Shown: positions 48,989 through 58,177, counted from the first letter of the stretch. The stretch is 64,000 nucleotides of DNA from Treponema sp. UBA4873 (GCA_002399405.1 DHDP01000001.1:189850-253849); one strand, 5' to 3'. Made by a program: numbers and translations. Notes: generated from the sequence alone by a model not told the origin.

Positions 48989-50369
48989 GATCGCTTCCTG
49001 AAAAATCGCGCGTAATATTTTTCGCCCAGGTACCGCTCAGGTAATGATGGACGACGACCGGCATCTTCTCGAACTCGTCGAGGTACAGAATCAGATATAC
49101 GATAATCGGCGGAAGTTTGAATACGAACGCGCACAGCAGTCCGAGCGGAACGGAAACACCCCACATGCAGATTGTGTCGAGAATGAAACCGAATTTCGCG
49201 TCGCCTCCCGCCCTGAAAATACCGCAGATGATGACCGTGTTGATCGCCGCTCCCACAATGGAACAAGCGTTGATGTATATCATGATGCTGAGGAACTGCG
49301 TCGCCTGCGGCGTGAGAACTGCGATTTTGAACACGAGCGGGCGGAACAGGAGCAGCAGCACACCGCCGAGCACGCCGGCCGCGATTGTACTCCGGCACAG
49401 GCGCGATGCGTCTTTTTTCGCTGTTTCCAGATTTCCCGCTCCCATTTCCTTGCCGATGAGAATAGCGCCGCCGTACGCCATGCCGAAGCAGAGAACCGAT
49501 GCGAGATTGCGCGCGACGTTTACGACTGAGTTGGCCGCAACTATATCTTCCCCGAGATGGCCCATGATGACCGAGTACATTGAAAACGCGGCTCCCCATA
49601 TGAATTCATTTCCGAGTGCGGGAAGCGAATAGTGAGCGAAATCCCTGAACAGCAGTTTGTTCCGTCTGAAAATGACCGCCGGTGTCAGATGAATGCTTTT
49701 GACGCGGAGCGAAACGCCGACTGTAAGCGCGAGCTCCAGTATGCGCGCGATGGTCGTGGCGAGCGCGACGCCTTTTATACCGGATTTTGGGACTCCGAAC
49801 AGGCCGAATATGAATACGGCGTTGAGGAATATGTTGAGAACGAGCGCGCTTGCAGCAAGCGCAGTGACGAGCTTTACGCGTTCGATGCTTTTCAGAACAG
49901 CCTGAAAAATCTGCGAGACGGAAAGCAGGAAGTACGAGAAGCTCACGATGCGCAGATAGTCAGCGCCCGCAGCAATGAGCGCTTCGTCGTTCGTAAAAAT
50001 GCGCATGAGGCCGCGCGGAAAGAAAAACGCCGCGGCCGTAAAGATGAGGCCCGTTGTGCACGATAAACGCAGTGCAATGCCTGCCAGCGTTTCGATTGAT
50101 TCCGTGTCTTTTTTACCCCAGTACTGTGCGGTGAGCATGATAAGCCCCGACGACATGCCGGTAAAGAAAAGCATGAGCACGAACTGTACCTGGCCGGCGA
50201 GCGACGCGGCCGCTATTGCAGTCTGCCCGACATACCCGAGCATTATGACGTCTGCGGAGCTGACCGCCGCAGTGATGAGGTTCTGGAGCGCAATCGGACC
50301 GACTAAGACGAAAAGCGCGCGGTAAAAGGTACGCGCGTCTGAGGAGTGCGCTGGTTTCTGAATGTTCAT
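48981..50369 (-). CDS. MATE-family efflux transporter, second copy
   Basis: The protein has 462 residues with twelve predicted helices. It starts FYRALFVLVGPIALQNLITAAVSSADVIMLG; ISGLIMLTAQYWGKKDTESIETLAG-like and AYGGAILIGKEMGAGNLETAKKD blocks are MATE signatures. It is only distantly like the other MATE protein in the window. It is transcribed first in a MATE/metallo-hydrolase pair, and diverges from the acyl-CoA synthetase gene. Confidence 0.9.
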   Translation of the reverse strand: MNIQKPAHSSDARTFYRALFVLVGPIALQNLITAAVSSADVIMLGYVGQTAIAAASLAGQVQFVLMLFFTGMSSGLIMLTAQYWGKKDTESIETLAGIALRLSCTTGLIFTAAAFFFPRGLMRIFTNDEALIAAGADYLRIVSFSYFLLSVSQIFQAVLKSIERVKLVTALAASALVLNIFLNAVFIFGLFGVPKSGIKGVALATTIARILELALTVGVSLRVKSIHLTPAVIFRRNKLLFRDFAHYSLPALGNEFIWGAAFSMYSVIMGHLGEDIVAANSVVNVARNLASVLCFGMAYGGAILIGKEMGAGNLETAKKDASRLCRSTIAAGVLGGVLLLLFRPLVFKIAVLTPQATQFLSIMIYINACSIVGAAINTVIICGIFRAGGDAKFGFILDTICMWGVSVPLGLLCAFVFKLPPIIVYLILYLDEFEKMPVVVHHYLSGTWAKNITRDFSGSDHV

Positions 50370-50448
50370 GGTGAGAATATATCATATTGCCGGAGAGAAA
50401 ACTATATATGTACATAGTGTGCGCGCAGGGCACCGGAAATAATTTTTT

Positions 50449-50477
50449 TTGACATGCCGGGTAAAAACCGGCATAAT
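50449..50477 (+). promoter_or_regulatory. Promoter with palindrome before the acyl-CoA synthetase
   Basis: TTGACA (50449-50454), 17 bases and CATAAT (50472-50477). The spacer is filled by an inverted repeat, ATGCCGG (50454-50460) and CCGGCAT (50468-50474), which touches both boxes and suits a repressor. The leader of about 75 bases to ATG 50559 has ATAAGGA as ribosome site. Confidence 0.7.
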
Positions 50478-50558
50478 AAATGCAACTTTATTTAAATTAG
50501 TGTGTCGAATCTGATATAGAAAGTCAGCCGGAATTTGTTTTTTTATAAGGAACTGTAA

Positions 50559-52280
50559 ATGGTATTGTACAAAGAATTTGTCGAGAACGCCCGTGAGTAT
50601 ACGGATTATGATGATTTGAAGAAAAATTTCAAAATCAGGATACCTGCGAATTTCAACTTTGCGTACGACGTCGTGGACCGGTATGCGTCGGACGATCCGA
50701 AAAAACGCGCGCTTGTCTGGTGTGACGATTCCGACGAGGAACATATTTTTACTTTTGCGGATATATCCGAAATGTCAAAACGCACTGCGAATTTTCTTAC
50801 TGCGCAGGGAATAAAAAAAGGCGACGCGGTAATGCTCATTCTCCGCCGCCGGTACGAGTTCTGGTGGTTTATTATCGCGCTTCACCGCATCGGCGCAATT
50901 GTCGTTCCTGCGACGGACCAGCTGCTCGCGAAGGATATTGAGTACCGCAATAACGCGGCGGAAATAAAAATGATTGTGTCGTTTGACGAACCCGGTGTTC
51001 AGGAAGAAATCGAAAAATCTCTGAAAGCATCCCCGACCGTAAAAACACTCGTAACCGTAGGACCCGACCGCGACGGCTGGATTAATTTTCACAAGGCGTG
51101 CGGTACGTGCAGGGCCGATTTCCCGCGTCCGTCAGGAGCCGCCGCAACGAATAATGAAGATATTATGCTGTTGTATTTTACGTCGGGCACGTCGGGATAT
51201 CCGAAAATGGTGCAGCATAATTTCCTGTACCCGCTCGGACACATTGTTACCGCGAAATACTGGCAGAACGTCGTCGACGACGGTCTGCATCTTACCGTCG
51301 CGGAAACGGGATGGGCGAAAGCGGTGTGGGGCAAGCTCTACGGGCAGTGGCTCGCCGGTTCCGCGGTGTTCGCATACGACATGACGAGCTTCAAACCCGA
51401 CAAAATGCTTCAGAAAATTTCCCATTATAGGGTGACGACGTTCTGCGCTCCTCCGACTGTGTACCGGTATCTTATTCGTCAGGATTTGAAAAAATACGAT
51501 TTGTCGGCGCTTAAATACTGCGTGACGGCCGGCGAAGCTCTCAACGCGGAAGTGTATAATAAATTCTACGAGCAGACGGGAATCAGAATGTTCGAGGCGT
51601 ACGGACAGACGGAAGCGACCGTAATCGTCGGCAACTTCCCCGGCATGAATCCGAAACCGGGTTCAATGGGAAAGCCTGCTCCGGGATACGACGTGGACAT
51701 CATCGGTGCGGACGGGAAAAGGTGCAAAACCGGAGAGACCGGCGAAATCGTCATCCATGTTGACCAGGGCAGACCGTTCGGCCTTTTTGCCGGATATTAC
51801 CGCGACGTTTCCCTTACGGCGGCTGCGTTCGACAGCGGGCTGTATCATACAGGGGACACGGCGTATTTCGACGAAGACGGTTACATCTGGTTTGTCGGAC
51901 GCACCGACGACATTATCAAGAGCTCCGGCTACCGAATCAGTCCGTTTGAAGTTGAAAGCGTGCTTATGCAGCATCCGTCAGTTCTGGAATGCGCCGTAAC
52001 GGGCGTCGAGGATCCGAAACGCGGACAGCTCGTAAAGGCGACGATCGTGCTCAACAAAGGCTACAAGCCGAGCAAGGAGCTTGAGATTGAGCTTCAGGAC
52101 TATGTGAAGCATCAGACGGCAAGCTACAAGCATCCGCGCATCATCGAATTTGTAAAGGAACTGCCGAAGACAATCAGCGGAAAAATCCGCCGCGTCGAAA
52201 TCCGTGAAAAAGACAACGGAACGGCGCCTAAAAAGCCGAACCGGAACGATCTTTTTCTCATTTCAACACTGAAAGTCTGA
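50559..52280 (+). CDS. AMP-forming acyl-CoA synthetase
   Basis: The protein has 573 residues. The ATP loop YFTSGTSGYPKMV (about 207-219), FEAYGQTEATVI, YHTGDTAYFDEDGYIWFVGRTDDIIKSSGYRISPFEVE and the catalytic Lys motif PKTISGKIRRVEI are all present. It joins a carboxylic acid to CoA through an acyl-AMP. The overall pattern fits the medium-chain or aryl acid group more than acetyl-CoA synthetase, but the acid is not determined. It is followed by fabF and fabV, so a role in lipid supply is plausible. Confidence 0.9.
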   Translation: MVLYKEFVENAREYTDYDDLKKNFKIRIPANFNFAYDVVDRYASDDPKKRALVWCDDSDEEHIFTFADISEMSKRTANFLTAQGIKKGDAVMLILRRRYEFWWFIIALHRIGAIVVPATDQLLAKDIEYRNNAAEIKMIVSFDEPGVQEEIEKSLKASPTVKTLVTVGPDRDGWINFHKACGTCRADFPRPSGAAATNNEDIMLLYFTSGTSGYPKMVQHNFLYPLGHIVTAKYWQNVVDDGLHLTVAETGWAKAVWGKLYGQWLAGSAVFAYDMTSFKPDKMLQKISHYRVTTFCAPPTVYRYLIRQDLKKYDLSALKYCVTAGEALNAEVYNKFYEQTGIRMFEAYGQTEATVIVGNFPGMNPKPGSMGKPAPGYDVDIIGADGKRCKTGETGEIVIHVDQGRPFGLFAGYYRDVSLTAAAFDSGLYHTGDTAYFDEDGYIWFVGRTDDIIKSSGYRISPFEVESVLMQHPSVLECAVTGVEDPKRGQLVKATIVLNKGYKPSKELEIELQDYVKHQTASYKHPRIIEFVKELPKTISGKIRRVEIREKDNGTAPKKPNRNDLFLISTLKV

Positions 52281-52309
52281 CATATTGACGGAAAATGTCA
52301 TCCCAGGTA

Positions 52310-52364
52310 CACTAAGTATAACACTGAATAATGCACAAGTCGTTATTCAGTGTTATACTTAGTG
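52310..52364. repeat. Perfect 22-base inverted repeat before fabF
   Basis: Arms 52310-52331 and 52343-52364 match at all 22 positions around an 11-base loop. CCCAGG lies at 52302-52307 and again at 52365-52370, where it runs into the fabF ribosome site. TTGACG (52285-52290) with 17-base spacing to TACACT (52308-52313) may be a promoter that starts inside the left arm. No T run follows, so it is not an ordinary terminator. Confidence 0.85.
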
Positions 52365-52378
52365 CCCAGGAGTTTTTA

Positions 52379-53641
52379 ATGTCACAACGACGTGTAGTCA
52401 TTACCGGTCTGGGAGCTGTTACACCGCTCGGAAATACGGTTGAAGAAACATGGGCGGGCATCCGTGCCGGAAAAAGCGGCGCCGGCCCCATTACGCTTTT
52501 CAATACGGCCGATTATTCCGTAAAAATTGCAGCAGAAGTAAAGAATTTCTCGCTTGATGCGTACGGCGTCGATCATAAACTTACGCGGAAGATGGCGCGT
52601 TTTACGAAATTTCTCACGGCTGCATGCATTCAGGCCGTACGCGACGCGGGCTACGACGATACATCATTCGGCAGAGACAATTCGGGAATTATTACCGGAA
52701 TAGGAATCGGCGGATTTGACGCGCTCGAGGACGGATTTAAAAAATACAGCGACCCGAAATTCGGCGTAAACCGCATTCCGCCGCTCACCGCTCCTATGAT
52801 GCTCGAGAACGAGGCCGCCGCGAACGTGAGCATGCTGCTCGGTATTCACGGCCCCGCGTGGACGCTTTCCACTGCCTGCGCGTCGGGCACCGATTCTCTC
52901 GGACTTGCAATGGACATGATACGCAGCGGCCGTCTCGACGTCTGCCTCGGCAGCGGAACGGACGCGTGCATCACCGGATTCGGCATCGGCTGTTTCCAGG
53001 TGCTGCAGGCTCTGGTACCGACGTTCAACGACTGTCCGCAGAAAGCGAGCCGCCCGTTCGATAAGGACCGCAACGGTTTCGTCATGGCGGAAGGTTCGGC
53101 CGTTCTTATGCTGGAAGAGCTTGAACACGCGAAAAAACGCGGTGCGCACATTTACGCCGAGCTTGCCGGGTACGGCGCTTCGAGCGATGCGTATCATATT
53201 ACGGCGCCGACTCCCGACGGTTCGGGCGGTGCGCTCTGCATTACGCGCGCGCTTCAGGATGCGGGCGTGAAACCGGATGACGTGCAGTATTACAACGCGC
53301 ACGGAACGTCGACGCCCGCAAACGACGAAGCCGAAACAAAGATGATAAAACGTGCGTTCGGCGATCACGCGTACAGGATGAAAATATCGTCGACAAAAAG
53401 TATGACGGGACACATGATAGGTGCGGCCGGCGTCGTTGAGGCGCTCTTCTGCGTCAAAGCCGTAGACGAGAATTTCTTTCCTCCGACAATCAACCTCGAC
53501 AACCCCGATCTTGAGCACGGCTGCGATCTCGACTATGTTCCGAACAAAGGTGTCGAAGGCAGAATCGACGTTGCCGCAAGCGCGTCGCTGGGATTCGGCG
53601 GCCACAACGGATGCGTCGTCATAAAACGGTATAACGAATAG
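52379..53641 (+). CDS. fabF: Beta-ketoacyl-ACP synthase II
   Basis: The protein has 420 residues from ATG 52379, behind CAGGAG; a longer frame through the inverted repeat is rejected. The catalytic triad is C167 (STACASGTD), H308 (YNAHGTSTPAND) and H345 (SMTGHMIGAAG). It extends fatty acyl chains by two carbons. It is followed by the enoyl reductase gene fabV 27 bases later, giving two steps of the elongation cycle in one transcript. Confidence 0.95.
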   Translation: MSQRRVVITGLGAVTPLGNTVEETWAGIRAGKSGAGPITLFNTADYSVKIAAEVKNFSLDAYGVDHKLTRKMARFTKFLTAACIQAVRDAGYDDTSFGRDNSGIITGIGIGGFDALEDGFKKYSDPKFGVNRIPPLTAPMMLENEAAANVSMLLGIHGPAWTLSTACASGTDSLGLAMDMIRSGRLDVCLGSGTDACITGFGIGCFQVLQALVPTFNDCPQKASRPFDKDRNGFVMAEGSAVLMLEELEHAKKRGAHIYAELAGYGASSDAYHITAPTPDGSGGALCITRALQDAGVKPDDVQYYNAHGTSTPANDEAETKMIKRAFGDHAYRMKISSTKSMTGHMIGAAGVVEALFCVKAVDENFFPPTINLDNPDLEHGCDLDYVPNKGVEGRIDVAASASLGFGGHNGCVVIKRYNE

Positions 53642-53668
53642 CTATTATTTTTTATTTGGAGAAACAAA

Positions 53669-54898
53669 ATGATTATTAAACCGATGGTAAGAAGCAGTAT
53701 CTGTATTAACTCGCATCCGGTCGGATGTGCCAGAGAAACGGACAATCAGATTGCGTACGTGAAAGCGCAGAAGGAAAAACGCGGTACGAAGTCGGTAAAA
53801 GAAGGCGGAAAGGGACCGAAGACGGTGCTCGTGCTCGGCTGTTCGACGGGATACGGACTTGCGAGCCGCATTTCCGCGGCGTTTGAGTACGGGGCCGACA
53901 CAATCGGCGTTTCGTTCGAGAAGGAGCCGACCGAGACGAAAGGCGGCACGCCCGGCTGGTACAACAATATGGCGTTCGACCGTGCGGCAAAGAAAGACGG
54001 CCTCGTTTCGGTTACGATCAATGCGGACGCATATGCCGATGAAACCCGCGCGCAGGTTATTGATGAAGTAAAGAAACTCGGACGCAGGTTCGATCTTATT
54101 ATTTACAGTCTTGCAAGTCCCGTACGCACTGACCCCGACACGAAAGTGCTGTACAAATCGGTCCTTAAACCGCAGGGAAAGACGTACAGCGGAAAGAGCA
54201 TCGACATTATGACGGAGACGCTCAAAGAATCTTCCGCGGAGCCCGCAACGGAAGAAGAAATTGCAGGCACAATAAAAGTCATGGGCGGAGAAGACTGGCG
54301 CCGCTGGATCAAACAGCTTACGGAAGCCGGCGTTCTTGCGGAGGGCTGCCGCACGGTTGCGTACTCCTACATCGGGCCGGAACAGACTCACCAGATTTAC
54401 CGCGACGGTACAATCGGTATGGCGAAGAAAGACCTTGAGCAGACAGCCCGTGACCTGGACGGACAGATGAAAGCTTCCGTCGGCGGCGCCGCGTATGTTT
54501 CAGTGAATAAGGGACTTGTCACACGCTCAAGCGCGGTTATTCCGGTCATTTCGCTGTATCTTTCGATTCTTTTCAAGGTGATGAAAGAAAAGGGAACGCA
54601 CGAGGGATGCATCGAACAGATGGAACGGCTGTTTGCAGAGCGTCTGTACACGGGTGCCGGCAGTTCAGCCGGTCCTGTTCCGACGGACAGCGGGCACCGT
54701 ATCCGCATCGACGACCTCGAGATGGATCCTGAAGTTCAGAGAATATGCACCGGGCGCATGGAGACAATAACGCAGGACAATCTTGCAGCGTACTGCGACC
54801 TTGACGGTTACAGACACGATTTTCTTGCGACGAACGGATTCGACGTAGCAGGCGTGGATTACGATAAGAACGTCGAACGCATGGACGTCATCGACTGA
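53669..54898 (+). CDS. fabV: Trans-2-enoyl-CoA/ACP reductase, FabV/Ter type
   Basis: The protein has 409 residues. The NADH site is GCSTGYG (58-64), and the active pair is Y244 with K253 in YRDGTIGMAK, the Y-x8-K pattern of FabV. Other blocks (INSHPVGC, GGTPGWYNN, MGGEDWRRWI) match closely. It reduces the enoyl intermediate in fatty acid synthesis, or trans-2-enoyl-CoA such as crotonyl-CoA, as the well-studied T. denticola enzyme does. Its place after fabF favours the first role. A strong terminator follows. Confidence 0.95.
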   Translation: MIIKPMVRSSICINSHPVGCARETDNQIAYVKAQKEKRGTKSVKEGGKGPKTVLVLGCSTGYGLASRISAAFEYGADTIGVSFEKEPTETKGGTPGWYNNMAFDRAAKKDGLVSVTINADAYADETRAQVIDEVKKLGRRFDLIIYSLASPVRTDPDTKVLYKSVLKPQGKTYSGKSIDIMTETLKESSAEPATEEEIAGTIKVMGGEDWRRWIKQLTEAGVLAEGCRTVAYSYIGPEQTHQIYRDGTIGMAKKDLEQTARDLDGQMKASVGGAAYVSVNKGLVTRSSAVIPVISLYLSILFKVMKEKGTHEGCIEQMERLFAERLYTGAGSSAGPVPTDSGHRIRIDDLEMDPEVQRICTGRMETITQDNLAAYCDLDGYRHDFLATNGFDVAGVDYDKNVERMDVID

Positions 54899-54919
54899 CT
54901 GATAAAATGAACTGATTTT

Positions 54920-54964
54920 AATAAAGGCCGTTCGGTAAACTTTACTCACCGAACGGCCTTTATT
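54920..54964. terminator. Strong bidirectional terminator
   Basis: Perfect 17-base arms (54920-54936 and 54948-54964) around an 11-base loop, with A-rich start and T-rich end. It lies between the convergent fabV and rsmE genes. Confidence 0.93.
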
Positions 54965-54972
54965 ATGAATTA

Positions 54973-55743
54973 TTAATTGTCCAGCTTGCCCATTGCTGCA
55001 AGAATAACTGCTGCCGCGACAGCCGCCGCCGTTTCGGTCCGGAGAACGCGCTGTCCCATCGAACAGCGCGTATAACCGGCAGCCTCGAGCATCGCGCGCT
55101 CGTTGTCGGTCCAGCCGCGTTCGCTGCCGATTGCCGCCGTAACTGATACGCCGGAATGTCCTGTGTCTTTTACGGGATGCGCGGAGAGAAAACCGGTGAG
55201 AGCACACGACGCGCGCACGTTGTCCAGCACGATTTTTACAGCTCCGTCCGCGTGCACCGCGTCCATGCATTCCGGGAGCGTCCTGTGCAGAAACAGTTCG
55301 GGAACGTGCGTGCCCGCAGCCTGCACAGTTCCGTCTAGCAGCATCTGATACGCAGCCCCTCGTTCGACAAGCGACGACTGCATGTACGATTTTTCACCGA
55401 GCTCCGTTCCCGTCAGATGCACCGCGCAGACACCGAGCCCCGCGACGTCGCGGAGAAGCCGCTTCAGCTGGATGGGCCGCGGAAAACCGATGATGAGCGT
55501 AAGCGGATAAAGCGGTTTTCCGTCGGTCTCCGGTTTGAAAGAAAACGAAACAGTTCCTCCGCCGGAAGACGTTTCTCCGGTAATTCCTGTTATAGTTGCA
55601 GTTCCGGCCATTCCTCCGATGATTCCGGCAGAAAAAGTATCCCCTGTTTTTTTGTGAAGAATTTTAACAATATGTTCGCCCCGCCTGTCGTGTACCGAAA
55701 GCGGTTTATTAATTTCATCCTGAGTAAAAAGACAGATGTTCAT
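54973..55743 (-). CDS. rsmE: 16S rRNA (uracil-1498-N3)-methyltransferase
   Basis: The protein has 256 residues. It belongs to the SPOUT superfamily with a deep trefoil knot at the end: AAIGSERGWTDNERAMLEAAGY, then MGQRVLRTETAAAVAAAVI. The N-terminal PUA-like part includes HDRRGEHIVKILHKKTGD. LIIGFPRPIQLKRLLRDVAGLGV is the usual central block (GFPRP in place of the common KGDR-type). It methylates U1498 in the small subunit RNA with S-adenosylmethionine. Monocistronic on the minus strand. Confidence 0.92.
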   Translation of the reverse strand: MNICLFTQDEINKPLSVHDRRGEHIVKILHKKTGDTFSAGIIGGMAGTATITGITGETSSGGGTVSFSFKPETDGKPLYPLTLIIGFPRPIQLKRLLRDVAGLGVCAVHLTGTELGEKSYMQSSLVERGAAYQMLLDGTVQAAGTHVPELFLHRTLPECMDAVHADGAVKIVLDNVRASCALTGFLSAHPVKDTGHSGVSVTAAIGSERGWTDNERAMLEAAGYTRCSMGQRVLRTETAAAVAAAVILAAMGKLDN

Positions 55744-55826
55744 ACTGCGATTATACCGCTAATGAAAAGGTACGGTAAATATACACGGGACGATTTCGCT
55801 TATCAGAAAAGATTACATTTCGTTAC

Positions 55827-55944
55827 CTTATACAGAAAAACGGTCCGCTTGCGCGAAAAATCATCCACGTGTTCCGGCTTGCCAGAATAGGCGAGAGTCG
55901 CACGTGGATGATTTTTCGCTCCGCTACCCGTTTTTCTGTATAAG
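55827..55944. repeat. Large nested palindrome 1
   Basis: Outer 17-base arms (55827-55843 and 55928-55944) and inner 18-base arms (55854-55871 and 55901-55918) are both perfect. The central 29 bases can fold again (CTTGCC with GGCGAG). It is the first of three such structures in a 580-base gap without genes (55744-56326). Confidence 0.85.
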
Positions 55945-55975
55945 CTGAGTAAGTATTTATTCCTGTAAATCGTTA

Positions 55976-56061
55976 CGTCTGAAATATTTACCGGCATTTA
56001 CGGGGCGAAAATAGTGACACCTTTGTTCCCGGTTTACAAACGCCGGTGAATATTTCAGACG
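55976..56061. repeat. Large palindrome 2
   Basis: Twenty-base arms (55976-55995 and 56042-56061) pair with a single GU position around a 46-base loop. Confidence 0.85.
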
Positions 56062-56069
56062 CAGCGGGA

Positions 56070-56193
56070 GGGATAAAAAATCTGCGGGACGCAGGCAAAA
56101 AAGGCGGGGTTCGAGCCAAGCGACCGTGGCGCGGGAAGCGAGGGAGGTCCCTGCCTTTTTTGCCGTCGCTGGGCCCCGCAGATTTTTTATCCC
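56070..56193. repeat. Large nested palindrome 3
   Basis: Outer 19-base arms (56070-56088 and 56175-56193) are perfect; inner arms (56094-56109 and 56149-56164) pair over 16 positions with one GU. The GC-rich loop of about 40 bases contains GGTTCGAGCC-like sequence at its edge but no tRNA can be folded from it. Confidence 0.85.
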
Positions 56194-56326
56194 GGCTGGA
56201 GACTCCGTGTATATTCGCCGAACGTTTTGTTTAAGACTGTTTCTCATAACAAAAGATTATGCCGGATGTATGAAACCAACAGGATTGCGCCGGTATTGTT
56301 TGTGTATATGAATACGGAGGTATGTT

Positions 56327-58177
56327 ATGACAAAGAAATACAGCGCAGTAATTTTCGTTTTTGCTGCGTCGCTCGTCGTTCCGTTAAGCGCATTTGCGCA
56401 TGGAACGAAAGATACAATGCCGAACGGCGGTACAGTGACTGAGATGCCGGAAGAGAACAATGGTCCCGGCGCAGAACCCGGCCCCGGACCGGATCAGAAT
56501 GCGACAGTGGTCCTTACGGGCGAACTGACTGTCGACGGCAAATCGGTACTGGTAAAGGATAAGACGCTGAAATCAGTAAAGCGCGGACAGAACGTCGTAC
56601 TCGTGCTGAACGGTGGGCAACTCGTGCTTTCCGGCGTTGTACTTTTAAAAACAGGTGATTCACCGGATGCGAATCAGAGCAATTTTACCGGCATGAACGC
56701 AGTCGCTCTCGCCTCGTCGGGAGGTCGGATGACGCTCGGGAATGTGCAGATAACTTCTGATGCGGAAGGTGCGAACGCCGTGTTTGCGTCAGGCGGCAGC
56801 TCTCTTATAACTGTGACGGGACTGAAAATATACACGAAGGGAAACTCGTCGCGCGGACTTGATGCGACATATGACGGCACAATCAATGCCTCCGATGTCG
56901 AAATTACGACGGAAGGCGCACACAGCGCCGCGATTGCGACCGACCGCGGCGAAGGCACCATAACGGTAACCGGCGGAAAAGTTTCTACCGCGGGAGACGG
57001 CTCGCCGAATATTTATTCGACGGGAAATATTACGGCAACCGGACTTACCGGAAACGCATCGGGCGCGGAGATAGCCGCGGTTGAAGGGAAAAATTCAATT
57101 ACGCTTGACGGCTGCGATCTTACCGGAGCCGGAACGCACGGCATTATGCTGTATCAGAGTTTTTCCGGCGACGCCGGAACGGGAACGGCGGTGTTCACGG
57201 CGAAGAATTCAAAACTTACGTCCACGTCGGACGGTCCGTTTTTTTACATCACGAACACAAACGCAAAGGCGGAGCTGAGCGGATGCACGCTGTCGTATCA
57301 GTCGGGAACGCTCGTGCAGGTTTCCGGCAACGACGGACAGCGCGGCTGGGGCCGTCAGGGAAGCAACGGAGGAACGTTTCTGCTTACGGCGCACGATCAG
57401 ACGCTTTCCGGCAATATTCTGTGCGACGGCATAAGCAGTATGGATTTCGTACTCGCGGCCAATGCGGTTTATACCGGTGCCGTGAACAGTACGAAAGACG
57501 GCTCCGTATCAGTTACGCTTGAAAAATCGGCAGTCTGGAACGTGACGGGCAATTCGTATCTTTCGACTCTCAAAGATACGGACGTTTCGTTTGCAAACAT
57601 CAAATCGAACGGACACACGATTTACTACGATGTTACAAATACTGATAACAGTGCTCTTGCCGGGAAGACGGTTACGCTGGCCGACGGCGGAACACTTGCA
57701 CCGTATACGGCGGAACACAAGCCTGTTTCCGTACAGCGGAATGACATGCGCGGCGGTCCTGACATGAACGGAACACCTGTGCAGAAAAAGGGCGGACAGG
57801 GACAGGGCCCCGGCGGTATGCAGACGAAGACGTACACAGGATTTCTGTCCGTGAAAGGAAAAGAAAGGGACGTGTACCTGTCAATCGACGGCAAATCGTA
57901 TAAAGTCGTACTTCCTGAACCTCCCGACGGAAAGCAGGGCAAAGGTCCCGGCGGACCGGGCGGCAGTTCCGACAATCAGGTTAATGCCGGAATGCCGGGC
58001 AATCCGCCCGACGGCGGACAGGGAACGGGAAACAAGCCTCCCGTGCAGATTCCGACACTTAAAGACCTCCGCAGACTCGACGGACAAAAAGTGATATGCG
58101 GCGGCTCCGTCAGAAACGGGAAGAACGGAACGCCGGAATTCGTGATTTTCAGCTGCAAAAAAGCACAGCAGCAGTAA
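56327..58177 (+). CDS. Large exported beta-helix protein
   Basis: The protein has 616 residues, with GGAGG six bases before ATG 56327. The signal peptide ends near AFA/HG at about 24. From about 55 to 470 the chain is a run of short beta segments with repeated small, polar and Asn/Thr turns (VTGLKIYTKGNSSRGLDATYDGTINASDV and similar), the hallmark of a right-handed beta-helix as in pectate lyases, adhesins and passenger domains. Residues about 470-590 are Gly, Pro, Gln and Asp rich. There is no autotransporter barrel or lipobox. A surface, matrix or glycan-binding role is possible; no enzyme site is recognised. Confidence 0.75.
   Translation: MTKKYSAVIFVFAASLVVPLSAFAHGTKDTMPNGGTVTEMPEENNGPGAEPGPGPDQNATVVLTGELTVDGKSVLVKDKTLKSVKRGQNVVLVLNGGQLVLSGVVLLKTGDSPDANQSNFTGMNAVALASSGGRMTLGNVQITSDAEGANAVFASGGSSLITVTGLKIYTKGNSSRGLDATYDGTINASDVEITTEGAHSAAIATDRGEGTITVTGGKVSTAGDGSPNIYSTGNITATGLTGNASGAEIAAVEGKNSITLDGCDLTGAGTHGIMLYQSFSGDAGTGTAVFTAKNSKLTSTSDGPFFYITNTNAKAELSGCTLSYQSGTLVQVSGNDGQRGWGRQGSNGGTFLLTAHDQTLSGNILCDGISSMDFVLAANAVYTGAVNSTKDGSVSVTLEKSAVWNVTGNSYLSTLKDTDVSFANIKSNGHTIYYDVTNTDNSALAGKTVTLADGGTLAPYTAEHKPVSVQRNDMRGGPDMNGTPVQKKGGQGQGPGGMQTKTYTGFLSVKGKERDVYLSIDGKSYKVVLPEPPDGKQGKGPGGPGGSSDNQVNAGMPGNPPDGGQGTGNKPPVQIPTLKDLRRLDGQKVICGGSVRNGKNGTPEFVIFSCKKAQQQ

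Noticed and set aside
56100..56165. A tRNA in the loop of the third palindrome (GGTTCGAGCC-like stretch)
   Set aside because: No acceptor or anticodon arm can be formed around it.
55827..56193. Integron attC sites or a retron RNA
   Set aside because: The palindromes are long and near perfect, lack paired core sites of the GTT/AAC kind at the ends, and there is no integrase, gene cassette or reverse transcriptase in the window.
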